Program-made: the position numbers and the translations under genes
NCBI GenBank assembly: GCA_046327915.1
Contig: JAXLXO010000007.1
Coordinates: 1 to 64,000, forward strand
Direction of reading: 5' to 3'
Length of the DNA stretch: 64,000 bases
DNA from: VGTK01 sp046327915
Lineage (GTDB): Bacteria; Desulfobacterota; Binatia; UBA12015
Notes under the pieces: model-generated
What the model saw: only the letters and a program-made list of their open reading frames with translations
Database searches by the model: none
Told to the model about the DNA's origin: nothing
In this document: one piece after another, positions 24,484 to 33,924 of the stretch
How positions within the stretch are numbered: position 1 is the stretch's first letter
How the letters are laid out: each line of letters begins with the position of its first letter

Positions 24484-25623
24484 TCAGGGCACCGGCGAGT
24501 ACGCGCGCGTCACGCTCGCCTCCGCGAAGTCGCGCGGCAGGTCGTCCGTCAAGTAACGATCCGCCGCGGCGCGGACCGTCGGGTCCGGATCGAGCTTTTC
24601 CTCCAGGAACGCGCGCACGGCGAGCGTCGTGATGACCTGCTGCCGCGCCGGGTCCATCGCGACGTCCGGCGGCGTCTCCGTGCAGGGCCGCACGAGACCG
24701 TGCTCGAAGTCGACGCCGTCGCCGTCCTCCGCTTGCGCGCGCAGCTTCTCGAGCGCGGTGTCGAGGTGCAGCGTGCGCTCGAGCACCCAGCAGCCGAGCC
24801 CGTCCGGGTTGTCGAGCGCGCGTGGCAGGCCGCTCGCCGCGTCGTCGAAGCCGGTGTGCGACGCGCCCGCGAGCAGCACCAGCGTTCCGCCGGGCACGCG
24901 GTCGAGCACGACGAACGCATTCGTGCGCCAGTCGACGATGACGTCGTCGCTGCCGGCGATCATCAGGAAGGGCACGCGCGCGTTCGCGAAGAAGCGCGGC
25001 TCGAACGGCGTCATCGGACCGGCGACGGAGATCGCCGCCGCAACGCGCGAGTCGCGCAGCCGCGGATGAAACGCGGCGAGGGTCGCGGTCAGCCCGCCGA
25101 GCGAGTGGCCCATGACCGCGATGCGCGCCGGGTCGATCGGCGGCAGCTGCGGCATCCCGTCGTCGTCGGCGAGCACGCGGTCGATCAGGAAGCTCACGTC
25201 GGCCGGCTGGCGAACGACGTCCTCGAGCTTCGGGCCCCCCGGCGCGAACAGCGTCGTGGTCGGATGCGTGGCCGCGACGACGACCCAGCCATGGCTCGCG
25301 AGATCGCGCGCGACGTAGCGCGCTCCGGTCCGGTTCGCGAGGAAGCCGTGCGCCTGCACGAGGAGCGGCGCCGGTCCGGGCGCGCCCTCGGGCCACCAGA
25401 CCGTGGTCGCCAGCGTGCGTCCGTGCGCGCGATCCTCGAGCGCGACGTCGGCCGACAGGACGCGAAACGGTCCCGCCGCGAGCCGCTGCGCGCTCGGCGA
25501 CGTTCGCGGCGGCCCCTGCGGCGTCGCGAGGAGCGCGCAGCCCGACGAGAGCACGAGCACCGCCCGCAGTGCGACGGCCGCGAGCCGCGCACGGCGGGGG
25601 CGGATGAACCGGTCGGGCGACAC
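24484..25623 (-). CDS. Alpha/beta-hydrolase lipoprotein (PAF-acetylhydrolase/dienelactone-hydrolase-like)
   Basis: The 379-residue protein begins at GTG 25623. Hydrophobic residues and VLSSGC form a probable lipobox, making it envelope-anchored. HGFLANRT is the oxyanion region, GHSLGG the nucleophile elbow (Ser), GSDD the acid and GASHTGF the His. It probably hydrolyses esters; the substrate is unknown. It is separated from the downstream propeller gene by 166 bp that contain that gene's ribosome binding site and no other feature I can name. Confidence 0.82.
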   Translation of the reverse strand: MSPDRFIRPRRARLAAVALRAVLVLSSGCALLATPQGPPRTSPSAQRLAAGPFRVLSADVALEDRAHGRTLATTVWWPEGAPGPAPLLVQAHGFLANRTGARYVARDLASHGWVVVAATHPTTTLFAPGGPKLEDVVRQPADVSFLIDRVLADDDGMPQLPPIDPARIAVMGHSLGGLTATLAAFHPRLRDSRVAAAISVAGPMTPFEPRFFANARVPFLMIAGSDDVIVDWRTNAFVVLDRVPGGTLVLLAGASHTGFDDAASGLPRALDNPDGLGCWVLERTLHLDTALEKLRAQAEDGDGVDFEHGLVRPCTETPPDVAMDPARQQVITTLAVRAFLEEKLDPDPTVRAAADRYLTDDLPRDFAEASVTRAYSPVP

Positions 25624-25784
25624 GTCGATGCGTGCACCGTAGCCTCACGCCGGCCGTCCGCCACCGGACGGCGCCGGAGCATCCGCCGTGCGTCCGCGCA
25701 CGCAGGTCGCAGCCCTCGTCCGGGGACCTTCCCAGCGCTCGCGCGCTGGCATAGGACCTTGAGTGGCGGCGCCGCCGAAGGCCC

Positions 25785-27821
25785 ATGACACCTCCCCCGA
25801 GCGCGCAAGTCGAAGCTTCCGAAGCCGAGCCGTGGACGGTGCGGTCGCGAGCCGGCCGCGTCGTGGTGACTCTCGCGGCGGCCGGTGTGGTCGTCGCGAT
25901 TCGCGGCGTGCTCGACCCGATCCTCGGCGACCGTCTGCCGTACGTGCTGTTCGCGATCGCCAGCGTGATGGTGACGTGGGTCGCGGGCGCGTGGTCGGGC
26001 GCGTCGTTGCTCGTCGCGGGCTGGCTGCTCGGCAACCTGCTCTGGGTGCGGCCGCGCGGTGTGCTGGTGGCCTGGAAGGGCGCGTCGGACCTGACGCAGA
26101 CGGTGATCTTCTTCGCCGCGGGCGCGCTGCTCGTCGCGTTCATGGAGCGCGCGCGCCGCGTGCAGGAGCGCTCGGCGGATGCGTTGCGCGCGCGCGAGGC
26201 GGCCGAGTCGTCGCGGCGCGCACGCGAGGAGCGCCTCCGCGTCAGCGAGGAGAGCCTGCACGCTGCGATGGATCTGGTCGGCATGGCGACGTGGACCGTC
26301 GACCTGCGCACCGGCGAAACGAACTGGTCGGAGCGCCACTTCCACCTGCTCGGGCTCGACCCCGAGCACGCGGTGGCGAGTCCCGAGACCTGGCTCGAGC
26401 GCGTCCATCCCCACGACCACGAGCGCGTCGCGCGCGCGTGGGAGGAAGCGCGGGCCAGCGGCGGACTCTTCCGCGAGACCTACCGCGTCGTCTGGCCGGA
26501 CGGCACCGTGCGCTGGATCGAAGCGCGCGGCGGCTTCCTGCGCGACGAGGCCGGACGCCCGATGGTCGGCACCGGCGCGTTCCACGACGTCACGGAGCGC
26601 CGCCTCGACCACGAGGCGCGCGAGCGACTGCTGGAGAACGCGGAGCGGCTGCGCATCGAGGCGGAGACGGCGCGCGCGGACGCGGAGCAGGCGAGCGTCG
26701 CGAAGGACCACTTCCTCGCCACGCTCTCGCACGAGCTGCGCTCGCCGCTGCAGGGCATGGTCGGCTGGATCGCCGTGCTGCGCTCGGGACGCCTCGACAC
26801 GGCGCGCGCCGCGCGCGCGCTCGACGCGATCGAGCGCAGCGTGCGCCTGCAGGCGCAGCTCGTCTCCGACCTGCTCGACGTGTCCCGCATCGTCGCGGGC
26901 AAGCTGCAGCTCTCGACGAGCGTCGTGGACGTCTGTGCGGTCGTCGAGGCGACCACCGAGGAGATGCGTCCGGTCGCGCAGCGCGGCGACGTCGTCCTTC
27001 GTACGTCGTCGGTGCCGCGGGCATTCGTGTCCGGCGATCCCGAGCGGCTGCACCAGATCGTCGCCAACCTGGTCTCGAACGCCGTCAAGTTCACGCGCCC
27101 CGGCGGCAGCGTCGAGGTGCGCTGCGAACCGCACGGCGGCGACGTCGTGATCGAGGTGGAGGACGACGGCGAGGGCATCGAGCCCGACATCCTGCCGCGC
27201 ATCTTCGACCGCTTTGCGCAGGCCGACTCGTCGCCGACGCGCCGTCACGGCGGCCTCGGCCTCGGGCTCGCGATCGTCAAGCACCTCACCGAGGCGCACG
27301 GCGGACGCGTCGATGCGCGCAGCGCGGGGCCCGGCAAGGGGGCGACCTTCACCGTGACGCTGCCCGCCGCGCGACCGCCCGAGGAGCGCCCCGCGCTCGC
27401 CGCGGCGGCGTCCGCCACCGGCGACGCGGCGCTCGGCGGCGTCGGCGTGCTGCTCGTCGAGGACGACGACGCCTCGCGCGAGTCGCTCGCGCTCTTCCTC
27501 GAGGACAAGGGCGCGCGCGTCGTGCAGGCGAGCTGCGCGAGCGACGCGCTGATCGCGTTCCGCGAGCACCGCCCCGAGATCCTGATCTCCGATCTCGGGC
27601 TCGGCGCGGTCGACGGCTACCGGCTGCTCGAGTGGATCCGCGCGACCGACAGCGGCCGCGGCATCCCCGCGATCGCGCTCACGGGTTTCGCGTCGGCGCA
27701 GGACCGCACGCGCGTCCTCGCCGCCGGCTTCCAGGCGCACCTGCCGAAGCCGGCGCACCCCGACGAGCTGATCGCGACGGTGCGGCGCGCGCTCGAAGGA
27801 TCGCGGCCGGAAGATTCCTGA
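25785..27821 (+). CDS. Hybrid sensor histidine kinase with PAS domain and receiver
   Basis: The 678-residue protein has four membrane helices (about 25-120, KdpD/DUF4118-like), a coiled linker, a PAS/PAC domain (about 158-285), HisKA with His316 in SHELRSP, HATPase with NLVSNAVKF, DDGEGI and GLGLGLAI, and a C-terminal receiver (about 552-670) with Asp603 and Lys in LPKPAHP. It senses an unknown signal at the membrane and passes phosphate from His to its own Asp. No response regulator is adjacent, so the output partner is elsewhere. Confidence 0.92.
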   Translation: MTPPPSAQVEASEAEPWTVRSRAGRVVVTLAAAGVVVAIRGVLDPILGDRLPYVLFAIASVMVTWVAGAWSGASLLVAGWLLGNLLWVRPRGVLVAWKGASDLTQTVIFFAAGALLVAFMERARRVQERSADALRAREAAESSRRAREERLRVSEESLHAAMDLVGMATWTVDLRTGETNWSERHFHLLGLDPEHAVASPETWLERVHPHDHERVARAWEEARASGGLFRETYRVVWPDGTVRWIEARGGFLRDEAGRPMVGTGAFHDVTERRLDHEARERLLENAERLRIEAETARADAEQASVAKDHFLATLSHELRSPLQGMVGWIAVLRSGRLDTARAARALDAIERSVRLQAQLVSDLLDVSRIVAGKLQLSTSVVDVCAVVEATTEEMRPVAQRGDVVLRTSSVPRAFVSGDPERLHQIVANLVSNAVKFTRPGGSVEVRCEPHGGDVVIEVEDDGEGIEPDILPRIFDRFAQADSSPTRRHGGLGLGLAIVKHLTEAHGGRVDARSAGPGKGATFTVTLPAARPPEERPALAAAASATGDAALGGVGVLLVEDDDASRESLALFLEDKGARVVQASCASDALIAFREHRPEILISDLGLGAVDGYRLLEWIRATDSGRGIPAIALTGFASAQDRTRVLAAGFQAHLPKPAHPDELIATVRRALEGSRPEDS

Positions 27822-28054
27822 GACTGCCCCTCGACGATCGACCTCGGCAGTTCCCCTAAGGTCGATTGCCGATGCCACGTTCATGCCGCTGGCCGTCACG
27901 AGCGTCGTGAATCAGACGGTCGCGGACGCCGGCGTCGTCGCGCGGCCGCGCCGGCCATCGTGTGCCGCATGGCGGCGAAATTGCCTCTCCCGGTGCAGAC
28001 GAAGAGTTCGTCGCGCCCGCACTTCGGGCGCGCATCAGGGTGGAGCTGAGTCCC

Positions 28055-31000
28055 ATGAAGAGGACCTGTCTTGGAATCACCGTCGCGGTCGTGGCGTTCG
28101 TGGCGAGCCTTGTCGGCTCCCGGGCGGCACGCGCACTCGACACCGACATCTTCACGGGCACGCAGGTGTCGCCCAACGTGCTCATCCTGTTCGACAACTC
28201 GGGAAGCATGGGCAACGTCCCGTACGCCCCGTTCCCCGACCAGGTGTACTCGGGATCGTTCGAGCCGTCGGTCGTCTACACGCGCTGCGCCGCCTCGGGC
28301 GGCGTGAACGGCGCAGCGGTGAATGCCGACTGCACGTGCAAGAAGACGGTCAACAACTACGTCGCCGACGGCAGCGCGTGCGCCGGAACCTTCATCGATC
28401 TGGTGCCCGCGTCACACGACGACATCGACGACCGCGAGGGCCGCCGCAAGAAGGGCAACCGGCTGAACTGGGAGACCAACCAGCCGCGCTACTGCACGCA
28501 GGCGCCGTTCGATCCGTGCGCGAGCCAGGCCGACTGCCCCGGCCAGGGAAACGGCTGCCAGCCGCAGAACCAGATGGGACTCGCCAAGAGCGCGATGATC
28601 TCGACGATCAACGACCCCGACAATCGCGGCGTCCGCTGGGGCCTGCTGCTCTTCGACCCGCCGGGCATCAACTACAACGCCACGAACTACTCGTCCTCGT
28701 CGTGGGTGACGAGCTGGCAGGTCAACTCGAACGTCTACCAGGTCCCGATCAGCGACCTGACCACCGGCAACGAGAAGGCGAACCTGATCAGCAGCATCGG
28801 CGGGCTCCAGGCCGAGGGCGGGACGCCGACCGCGATCCGGATCATCGACGGCTGGAAGTACTACAACGGCGAGGTCTCGAAGTCGGGCTGGGGATCGCCG
28901 GTCCAGTACACCTGCCAGCGCAACTACATGATCATGGTGACCGACGGCGTTCCCGAGATGGAGGCGGACGTCCTGTCGTCGCCGCAGAGCAGCTGCGACT
29001 TCTCGCGCGTCAAGTCGTTCGTCGGCAACCCCGGCGACCTGAACGGCGACGGCAAGGAGGATCCTTCGAGCCCCAACTGGGTCGCCACCACGGGCGAGAG
29101 CTTCAACTGCGGCTCCGACTACATGGACGACGCGGTCATCAAGATGCGGAGCCTCTTCCCGAACGGAAACCCGCAGAACCAGCCCGTCAAGCTCTACGCG
29201 GTGTCGTTCGGCATCAACTACTGCGAGCCTCCCGCCGAGGGCGACACGTCGCCGGGCGGCGGCATGCTGCTGTGGCGCGCGTCGAAGAAGTACGGCGGCG
29301 GCGAGTGCATCTCGGCGATCACGCCGAACGAGCTCGACGACGCGCTCCGCGAGATCCTGAACCTGATCCGCAACGACGCGCAGTCGTTCGTCGCACCCGT
29401 GGTGCCGGTCAGCCAGACCAACCGCACGCAGTCGGGCGACCGTCTGTACGTCGCCCTGTTCGCGCCGCGCGAAGGCGCGCAGGGCTGGCCGGGCAACATC
29501 AAGAAGTACGCGCTGAACACGCAGGACGGCGTGATCTGCAACGCATCCACCCCGAGTTGCTCGTCCGGGAACGGCAGCGCGACCACGTCCGACGGCAGCA
29601 TCCTCGCGAACGCCGAGTCCTACTGGGACGCGACCACCGGCGGACCGTCCGGCGTGACCGTGACCTCCGGCGGCGTCGGCGCGGTGCTGCTGCAGCGCGA
29701 CCTCTCGACGCGAAAGATCTACACCTACCTCGGCAGCTCGACCGGCAACCTGGGCGGTCTCGACCTGACCGCCAACACGTACGCGTTCGCGAAGAGCAAC
29801 ACCGCGATCACCAACGCGACGCTCGGCCTCAGCGGCAGCCTCGGCCAGCCGGCGGACCGCGACCGCCTGATCGACTACATCTACGGCTTCGACAGCTACG
29901 ACGCCGACAGCGACGGCAACACCACCGAGAAGCGGACCTGGGTGATGGGTGACGTCATCCACTCGGTGCCTCTGCTCGCGAGCTACGCGTCCCAGAGCCA
30001 GCCCGACCTCATCATCGTCGGCGCGAACGACGGCATGCTGCACGCGTTCGACGACGCGACCGGCCAGGAGCTGTGGGCCTTCGTGCCGCCCGACGCGCTG
30101 GCGAACCTGCACCAGCTGGTGCCCGGCGAGGCCACGCAGCATCCGTTCTTCGCCGACGGCTCGCCGCATCTGCGCACGCTCGACGACGGACGGAAGATCG
30201 TGGTGTTCGGCCTCGGCCGCGGCGGACGCGCGTACTACGCGCTGGACATCACCTCGCGCACCGCGCCGAAGCTGCTGTGGCGCATCAACAACACGACGTC
30301 GGGCTTCAGCGAGCTGGGCTACTCCTCGTCGGCCCCGGAGCTCAAGCGGGCTGCCGTCGGCGGCAATTCGCAGGAGGTCGCGGTGTTCGGCGGCGGCTAC
30401 GATCCCGCGTTCGACACGGCGACGCAGACGACCGCCAACGGCGGCGCCGGCGCGATGGGACGTGCGGTGTTCATGGTCGACCTGCTGACCGGAGCGAAGC
30501 TGCCGTTCTCGATCCCCGGCGGCATGACCTACCCGGTCGCGGGCGACGTGCTGCTGTTCGACGTGAACGGCGACAACGTCTTCGACCGCGGCTACGTCGG
30601 CGATCTCGGCGGCAACGTGTGGCGGCTGAACTTCGACGGCACGGCATCGAAGCTCTTCTCCGCGCCGGCGGGCCACCGCATCTTCTACAAGCCGGACGCC
30701 GTGGTGAACTCTGGCTACGTGACCGTGTACTTCGGCACCGGCGACCGCTCGAATCCAATGACGACCGACACCGTCGACCGCTTCTACGCGGTGCGCGACG
30801 ACGGCAGCGGCAACCTCACCGAGAACGACCTGGTGAACGTCACCAACCAGATCTTCCCCGTGGACAGCGAGGAGTATCAGGGCCTCGTCGAGGAGATCAC
30901 CGACAAGCAAGGCTGGTACATCACGCTCGGCGGCACCGGCGAGAAGATGCTCGCGGCGCCCAGCGTGTACTTCAACGTGATCTTCACGACCTTCACCCCG

Positions 31001-31345
31001 AACACGGCGAAGTGCGAAGCCGGCGGCGGTGCGAAGATCTACGTGATCGACCCGATCACCGGCGCGCCGACGACGGATCTCGCGGGAACGAGCGGCTCGG
31101 GCCTCGGCGGCGGCACGTCGACCGGCGGCGGCATCGGCTCGGGCGCCAACGGAATGCTGATCGGAGCCGACCGCTTCGTCGCCGTCGGCAACTCGATCCC
31201 GACGGAGATCAAGGTCACCTTCGGCGACGACACCACGAAGGCCTTCTTCGGCCTCACGCGCGGCGGCGGCATCGCGCTGCAGCCGCTGAACCTGCCGCAG
31301 ATCGGAACCAACGTGATCCCGATCTCGTGGCGGCAGACCTGGTAG
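28055..31345 (+). CDS. pilY1: PilY1/PilC-type pilus tip protein with VWA domain
   Basis: The 1096-residue protein has a signal peptide (cut near ARALD). A von Willebrand A domain starts with LILFDNSGSMG (MIDAS D-x-S-x-S, about 45-55) and extends to about 440 with several Cys pairs. The C-terminal PilY1 propeller (about 600-1000) carries VMGDVIHSVP, GANDGMLHAFDD and GDLGGNVWRLN, plus an Asp-rich calcium-loop-like DADSDGNTTE. PilY1 proteins sit at type IV pilus tips and act in adhesion, twitching and surface sensing. No minor pilin or pilus gene adjoins. ATG 28055 follows GGAG. Confidence 0.92.
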   Translation: MKRTCLGITVAVVAFVASLVGSRAARALDTDIFTGTQVSPNVLILFDNSGSMGNVPYAPFPDQVYSGSFEPSVVYTRCAASGGVNGAAVNADCTCKKTVNNYVADGSACAGTFIDLVPASHDDIDDREGRRKKGNRLNWETNQPRYCTQAPFDPCASQADCPGQGNGCQPQNQMGLAKSAMISTINDPDNRGVRWGLLLFDPPGINYNATNYSSSSWVTSWQVNSNVYQVPISDLTTGNEKANLISSIGGLQAEGGTPTAIRIIDGWKYYNGEVSKSGWGSPVQYTCQRNYMIMVTDGVPEMEADVLSSPQSSCDFSRVKSFVGNPGDLNGDGKEDPSSPNWVATTGESFNCGSDYMDDAVIKMRSLFPNGNPQNQPVKLYAVSFGINYCEPPAEGDTSPGGGMLLWRASKKYGGGECISAITPNELDDALREILNLIRNDAQSFVAPVVPVSQTNRTQSGDRLYVALFAPREGAQGWPGNIKKYALNTQDGVICNASTPSCSSGNGSATTSDGSILANAESYWDATTGGPSGVTVTSGGVGAVLLQRDLSTRKIYTYLGSSTGNLGGLDLTANTYAFAKSNTAITNATLGLSGSLGQPADRDRLIDYIYGFDSYDADSDGNTTEKRTWVMGDVIHSVPLLASYASQSQPDLIIVGANDGMLHAFDDATGQELWAFVPPDALANLHQLVPGEATQHPFFADGSPHLRTLDDGRKIVVFGLGRGGRAYYALDITSRTAPKLLWRINNTTSGFSELGYSSSAPELKRAAVGGNSQEVAVFGGGYDPAFDTATQTTANGGAGAMGRAVFMVDLLTGAKLPFSIPGGMTYPVAGDVLLFDVNGDNVFDRGYVGDLGGNVWRLNFDGTASKLFSAPAGHRIFYKPDAVVNSGYVTVYFGTGDRSNPMTTDTVDRFYAVRDDGSGNLTENDLVNVTNQIFPVDSEEYQGLVEEITDKQGWYITLGGTGEKMLAAPSVYFNVIFTTFTPNTAKCEAGGGAKIYVIDPITGAPTTDLAGTSGSGLGGGTSTGGGIGSGANGMLIGADRFVAVGNSIPTEIKVTFGDDTTKAFFGLTRGGGIALQPLNLPQIGTNVIPISWRQTW

Positions 31346-31354
31346 GAGAGCGGA

Positions 31355-33238
31355 TCAGTCGCGGCGGCCGTATTCGCGGCGCCGCGACTCGGAGTCCCAC
31401 GCCGAGTCGCCCGCGGCCGTGTCGCCGTCGAGCTCGCGCTGCAGCAGCTCCTCGAGGCTGCGCACCGCCTTCGACGCGCTGTCGAAGAACTCCTTGTCGT
31501 CGCTGATGCGCGCCTGCTCGCGCACGTCGTGCTCGTCCTGGCGGCGGAACGTCCGCGCCGCGTGGTGCGCCTGCGTCGCGCGGAAGCCGAGCAGGCGGAG
31601 CGCGTCGACGCCCATGCGCAGCGAGCTGTCGAGCGACTCGCGATACACGCTCTCGACGCCCGCGCCGAACAGGTCGTAGGCCTCCTGTCGGCTGTGCGCG
31701 CGCGCGAGGATCCCGAGCTTCGGAAAGTGCTGCCGCACGGTCGCGACGATCTCGAGCGTCTTCTCGTGGTCGCCGATCGACAGCACCATCAGGCGCGCGC
31801 TCTCCGCACCGGCCGCGCGCAGCAGGTCGAGCCGCGAGGCGTCGCCGTAGAAGACCTTCATGCCGACGCGGTTCAGCACGTCGACGTGATCGGGATCGAA
31901 GTCGAGCACGGTCGTCGGCACGCGGTTCGCGACCAGCAGGCGTCCGACGATGCTGCCGAACGCGCCGAAGCCGGCGAGGATCACCGTTCCGTGCTCGTCG
32001 ATCTCGTCCTCGTCGCGCGTGCGGCGCGCCGGCCGCGTGAAGCGCGGCTGCAGGATCTTCTCGTGCACGAGCAGCAGCAGCGGCGTGGAGACCATCGACA
32101 GCGCGACCGTCGCGACCAGCACGTTCGCCGAGGTCGCGTCGAGGATCGCGTTCTGCACCGCGAAGGACAGCAGCACGAAGCAGAACTCGCCGCCCTGCGC
32201 GAGCGCCATCGCGAACAGCAGGTTCTGGTCGAGACGCATGCGGAACGCTCGTCCCAGCGCGAGCAGCACGAGAAACTTGACGACGACCAGACCGAGCACG
32301 AGTGCGGACACCAGCGCGATGCGCTCGCCGACCAGCGCGAAGTCGATCGACGCGCCGACCGCGATGAAGAAGAGGCCGAGCAGCAGCCCCTTGAACGGCT
32401 CGATGTCGGTCTCGAGCTCGTGGCGGTACTCGCTGTTCGCCAGCACCACGCCCGCGACGAAGGTTCCGAGCGCGGGGCTGAGTCCGACGTGCGTCATCAG
32501 CAGCGTGACGCCGACCACCAGCAGCAGCGCCGCCGCGGTGAACAGCTCCTGCAGGCGCGTGCGCGCGATGGCGCCGAAGAGCGGACTCAGGAGCCATCGG
32601 CCCGCGGCGACGATCGAGCCCACCGCGCCGAGCGTGACCAGCGCGCGGGACCACGCGGGCAGCGTGTCGATCCACGTGACGCCGTGCTCCGCCGCGCCGT
32701 GCGTCGCGACCGTCGTGGCCACGCTCGCCAGAAGCGGCAGCAGCGCGAGCAGGGGGATCACCGCGATGTCCTGGAACAGCAGCACGGCGAACGAGCGCTC
32801 GCCGGCCTCGGTCTTGAGAAGTCCCTTCTCGGTCAGCGACTGCAGCACGATCGCCGTCGACGACATCGCGAGGATGAATCCGGCGGCGAGCGCCGGACGC
32901 CACGCGACGCCGAACGCGGTCGCCGCGGCACCGATCGCGACCGCGGTGCCGAGCACCTGCAGGCCGCCGAGGCCGAGCAGCGCACCGCGCAGACGCCACA
33001 GCCGCGACGGCTCCAGCTCGAGGCCGACCACGAAGAGCATCATCACCACGCCGAACTCGGCGAAGTGCAGGATGTCCTGCGACTCCGTGCCGAGGAGCGC
33101 GAGACCGAACGGACCGATCGCGACGCCCGCGACGAGGTAGCCGAGCACCGCACCCATGCCGAGCCGCTTCGCGATCGGCACGGACACGACCGCGGCCGCG
33201 AGGAAGACGAACGCCTGGAAGAAGAAGTCGTGCGGCAC
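31355..33238 (-). CDS. CPA2-family potassium/proton antiporter with TrkA-N domain (KefB/KefC-like)
   Basis: The 627-residue protein has about twelve membrane helices to residue 380 (with GVVMMLFVVGLELEP and LLFQDIAVIPLLALLP, the CPA2 carboxylate region), a TrkA-N nucleotide-binding domain (about 410-530, GFGAFGSIVG and a later acidic strand end) and a charged tail. Kef systems expel K+ in exchange for H+ during electrophile stress. GTG 33238 lies 2 bp after the KefF-like gene, so regulator and channel form one operon, as in enteric kefFC. Confidence 0.88.
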   Translation of the reverse strand: MPHDFFFQAFVFLAAAVVSVPIAKRLGMGAVLGYLVAGVAIGPFGLALLGTESQDILHFAEFGVVMMLFVVGLELEPSRLWRLRGALLGLGGLQVLGTAVAIGAAATAFGVAWRPALAAGFILAMSSTAIVLQSLTEKGLLKTEAGERSFAVLLFQDIAVIPLLALLPLLASVATTVATHGAAEHGVTWIDTLPAWSRALVTLGAVGSIVAAGRWLLSPLFGAIARTRLQELFTAAALLLVVGVTLLMTHVGLSPALGTFVAGVVLANSEYRHELETDIEPFKGLLLGLFFIAVGASIDFALVGERIALVSALVLGLVVVKFLVLLALGRAFRMRLDQNLLFAMALAQGGEFCFVLLSFAVQNAILDATSANVLVATVALSMVSTPLLLLVHEKILQPRFTRPARRTRDEDEIDEHGTVILAGFGAFGSIVGRLLVANRVPTTVLDFDPDHVDVLNRVGMKVFYGDASRLDLLRAAGAESARLMVLSIGDHEKTLEIVATVRQHFPKLGILARAHSRQEAYDLFGAGVESVYRESLDSSLRMGVDALRLLGFRATQAHHAARTFRRQDEHDVREQARISDDKEFFDSASKAVRSLEELLQRELDGDTAAGDSAWDSESRRREYGRRD

Positions 33239-33240
33239 GC

Positions 33241-33861
33241 TCAGCTCCGCAGCACGGTCGCGAGATCGTGGTTGAAGTAGCGTCGTGCGCGCGCGGCCTC
33301 GAGATCCGCGCGTCCGTCACGCAGCGCCTCGACGACGCCGCGGTACTCCGCGGCGAGGCGCTCGATCTCGTCGTCCGCGAGCGCGTGCGTGCCGTGCAGC
33401 ACGTAGGGCGGCAGGTACTCCATGCCGCACAGGCGCGCGGTCTGCGCGAGCGGCGCGAGCAGCTGCCCGATCGTGTGGCCGTTGACGCCATCGGGCGTGT
33501 ACGCGCGCTCGCCGCCGCCCGCGGTGATCACGCTGAGCATGCGCTTGCCGCGCAGCGCCTCGCCGCCCGCGCCGTACGCCCAGCCGTGCTCGAGCACGAC
33601 GTCGATCCACTGCTTCACCAGCGCAGGCGTGCTGTACCAGTAGAGCGGGTGCTGCAGGACCAGCAGATCGTGACGCAGCAGCAGCTCCTGCTCGTGCACC
33701 CGGTCGACGTCGAAGTCGGGATAGAGCTCGTACAGGTCGTGGAACGTGACGTCGGCGACGTCGCGCACCGCGCGCACGAGCGCGCGGTTCACGCGCGAGC
33801 GGTGCAGCGCAGGGTGCGCGAACAGAATCAGGACGCGATGCCCCGCAGCCGCCGTCGTCAT
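33241..33861 (-). CDS. KefF/KefG-like NAD(P)H oxidoreductase, ancillary subunit of the antiporter
   Basis: The 206-residue flavodoxin-like quinone reductase contains LILFAHPALHRSRVNRAL at the flavin phosphate site and LLVLQHPLYWYSTPALVKQW, the hallmark of the KefF/MdaB/Lot6 group. Such proteins bind and activate Kef antiporters. It sits 2 bp upstream of the CPA2 gene. ATG 33861 gives the shortest N-terminus before the first strand; a codon 16 triplets upstream is also in frame. Confidence 0.85.
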   Translation of the reverse strand: MTTAAAGHRVLILFAHPALHRSRVNRALVRAVRDVADVTFHDLYELYPDFDVDRVHEQELLLRHDLLVLQHPLYWYSTPALVKQWIDVVLEHGWAYGAGGEALRGKRMLSVITAGGGERAYTPDGVNGHTIGQLLAPLAQTARLCGMEYLPPYVLHGTHALADDEIERLAAEYRGVVEALRDGRADLEAARARRYFNHDLATVLRS

Positions 33862-33924
33862 CTGGTGCCCCCGCGCATCGCGACACTCTTCAAGGAGCGC
33901 TGCGGCCACGCAAGCGCGTTGGCG

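Noticed and set aside
28412..30910. An 832-codon minus-strand frame inside PilY1
   Set aside because: Val/Arg/Ala repeats of the antisense type; PilY1 has full VWA and propeller motifs on the plus strand.
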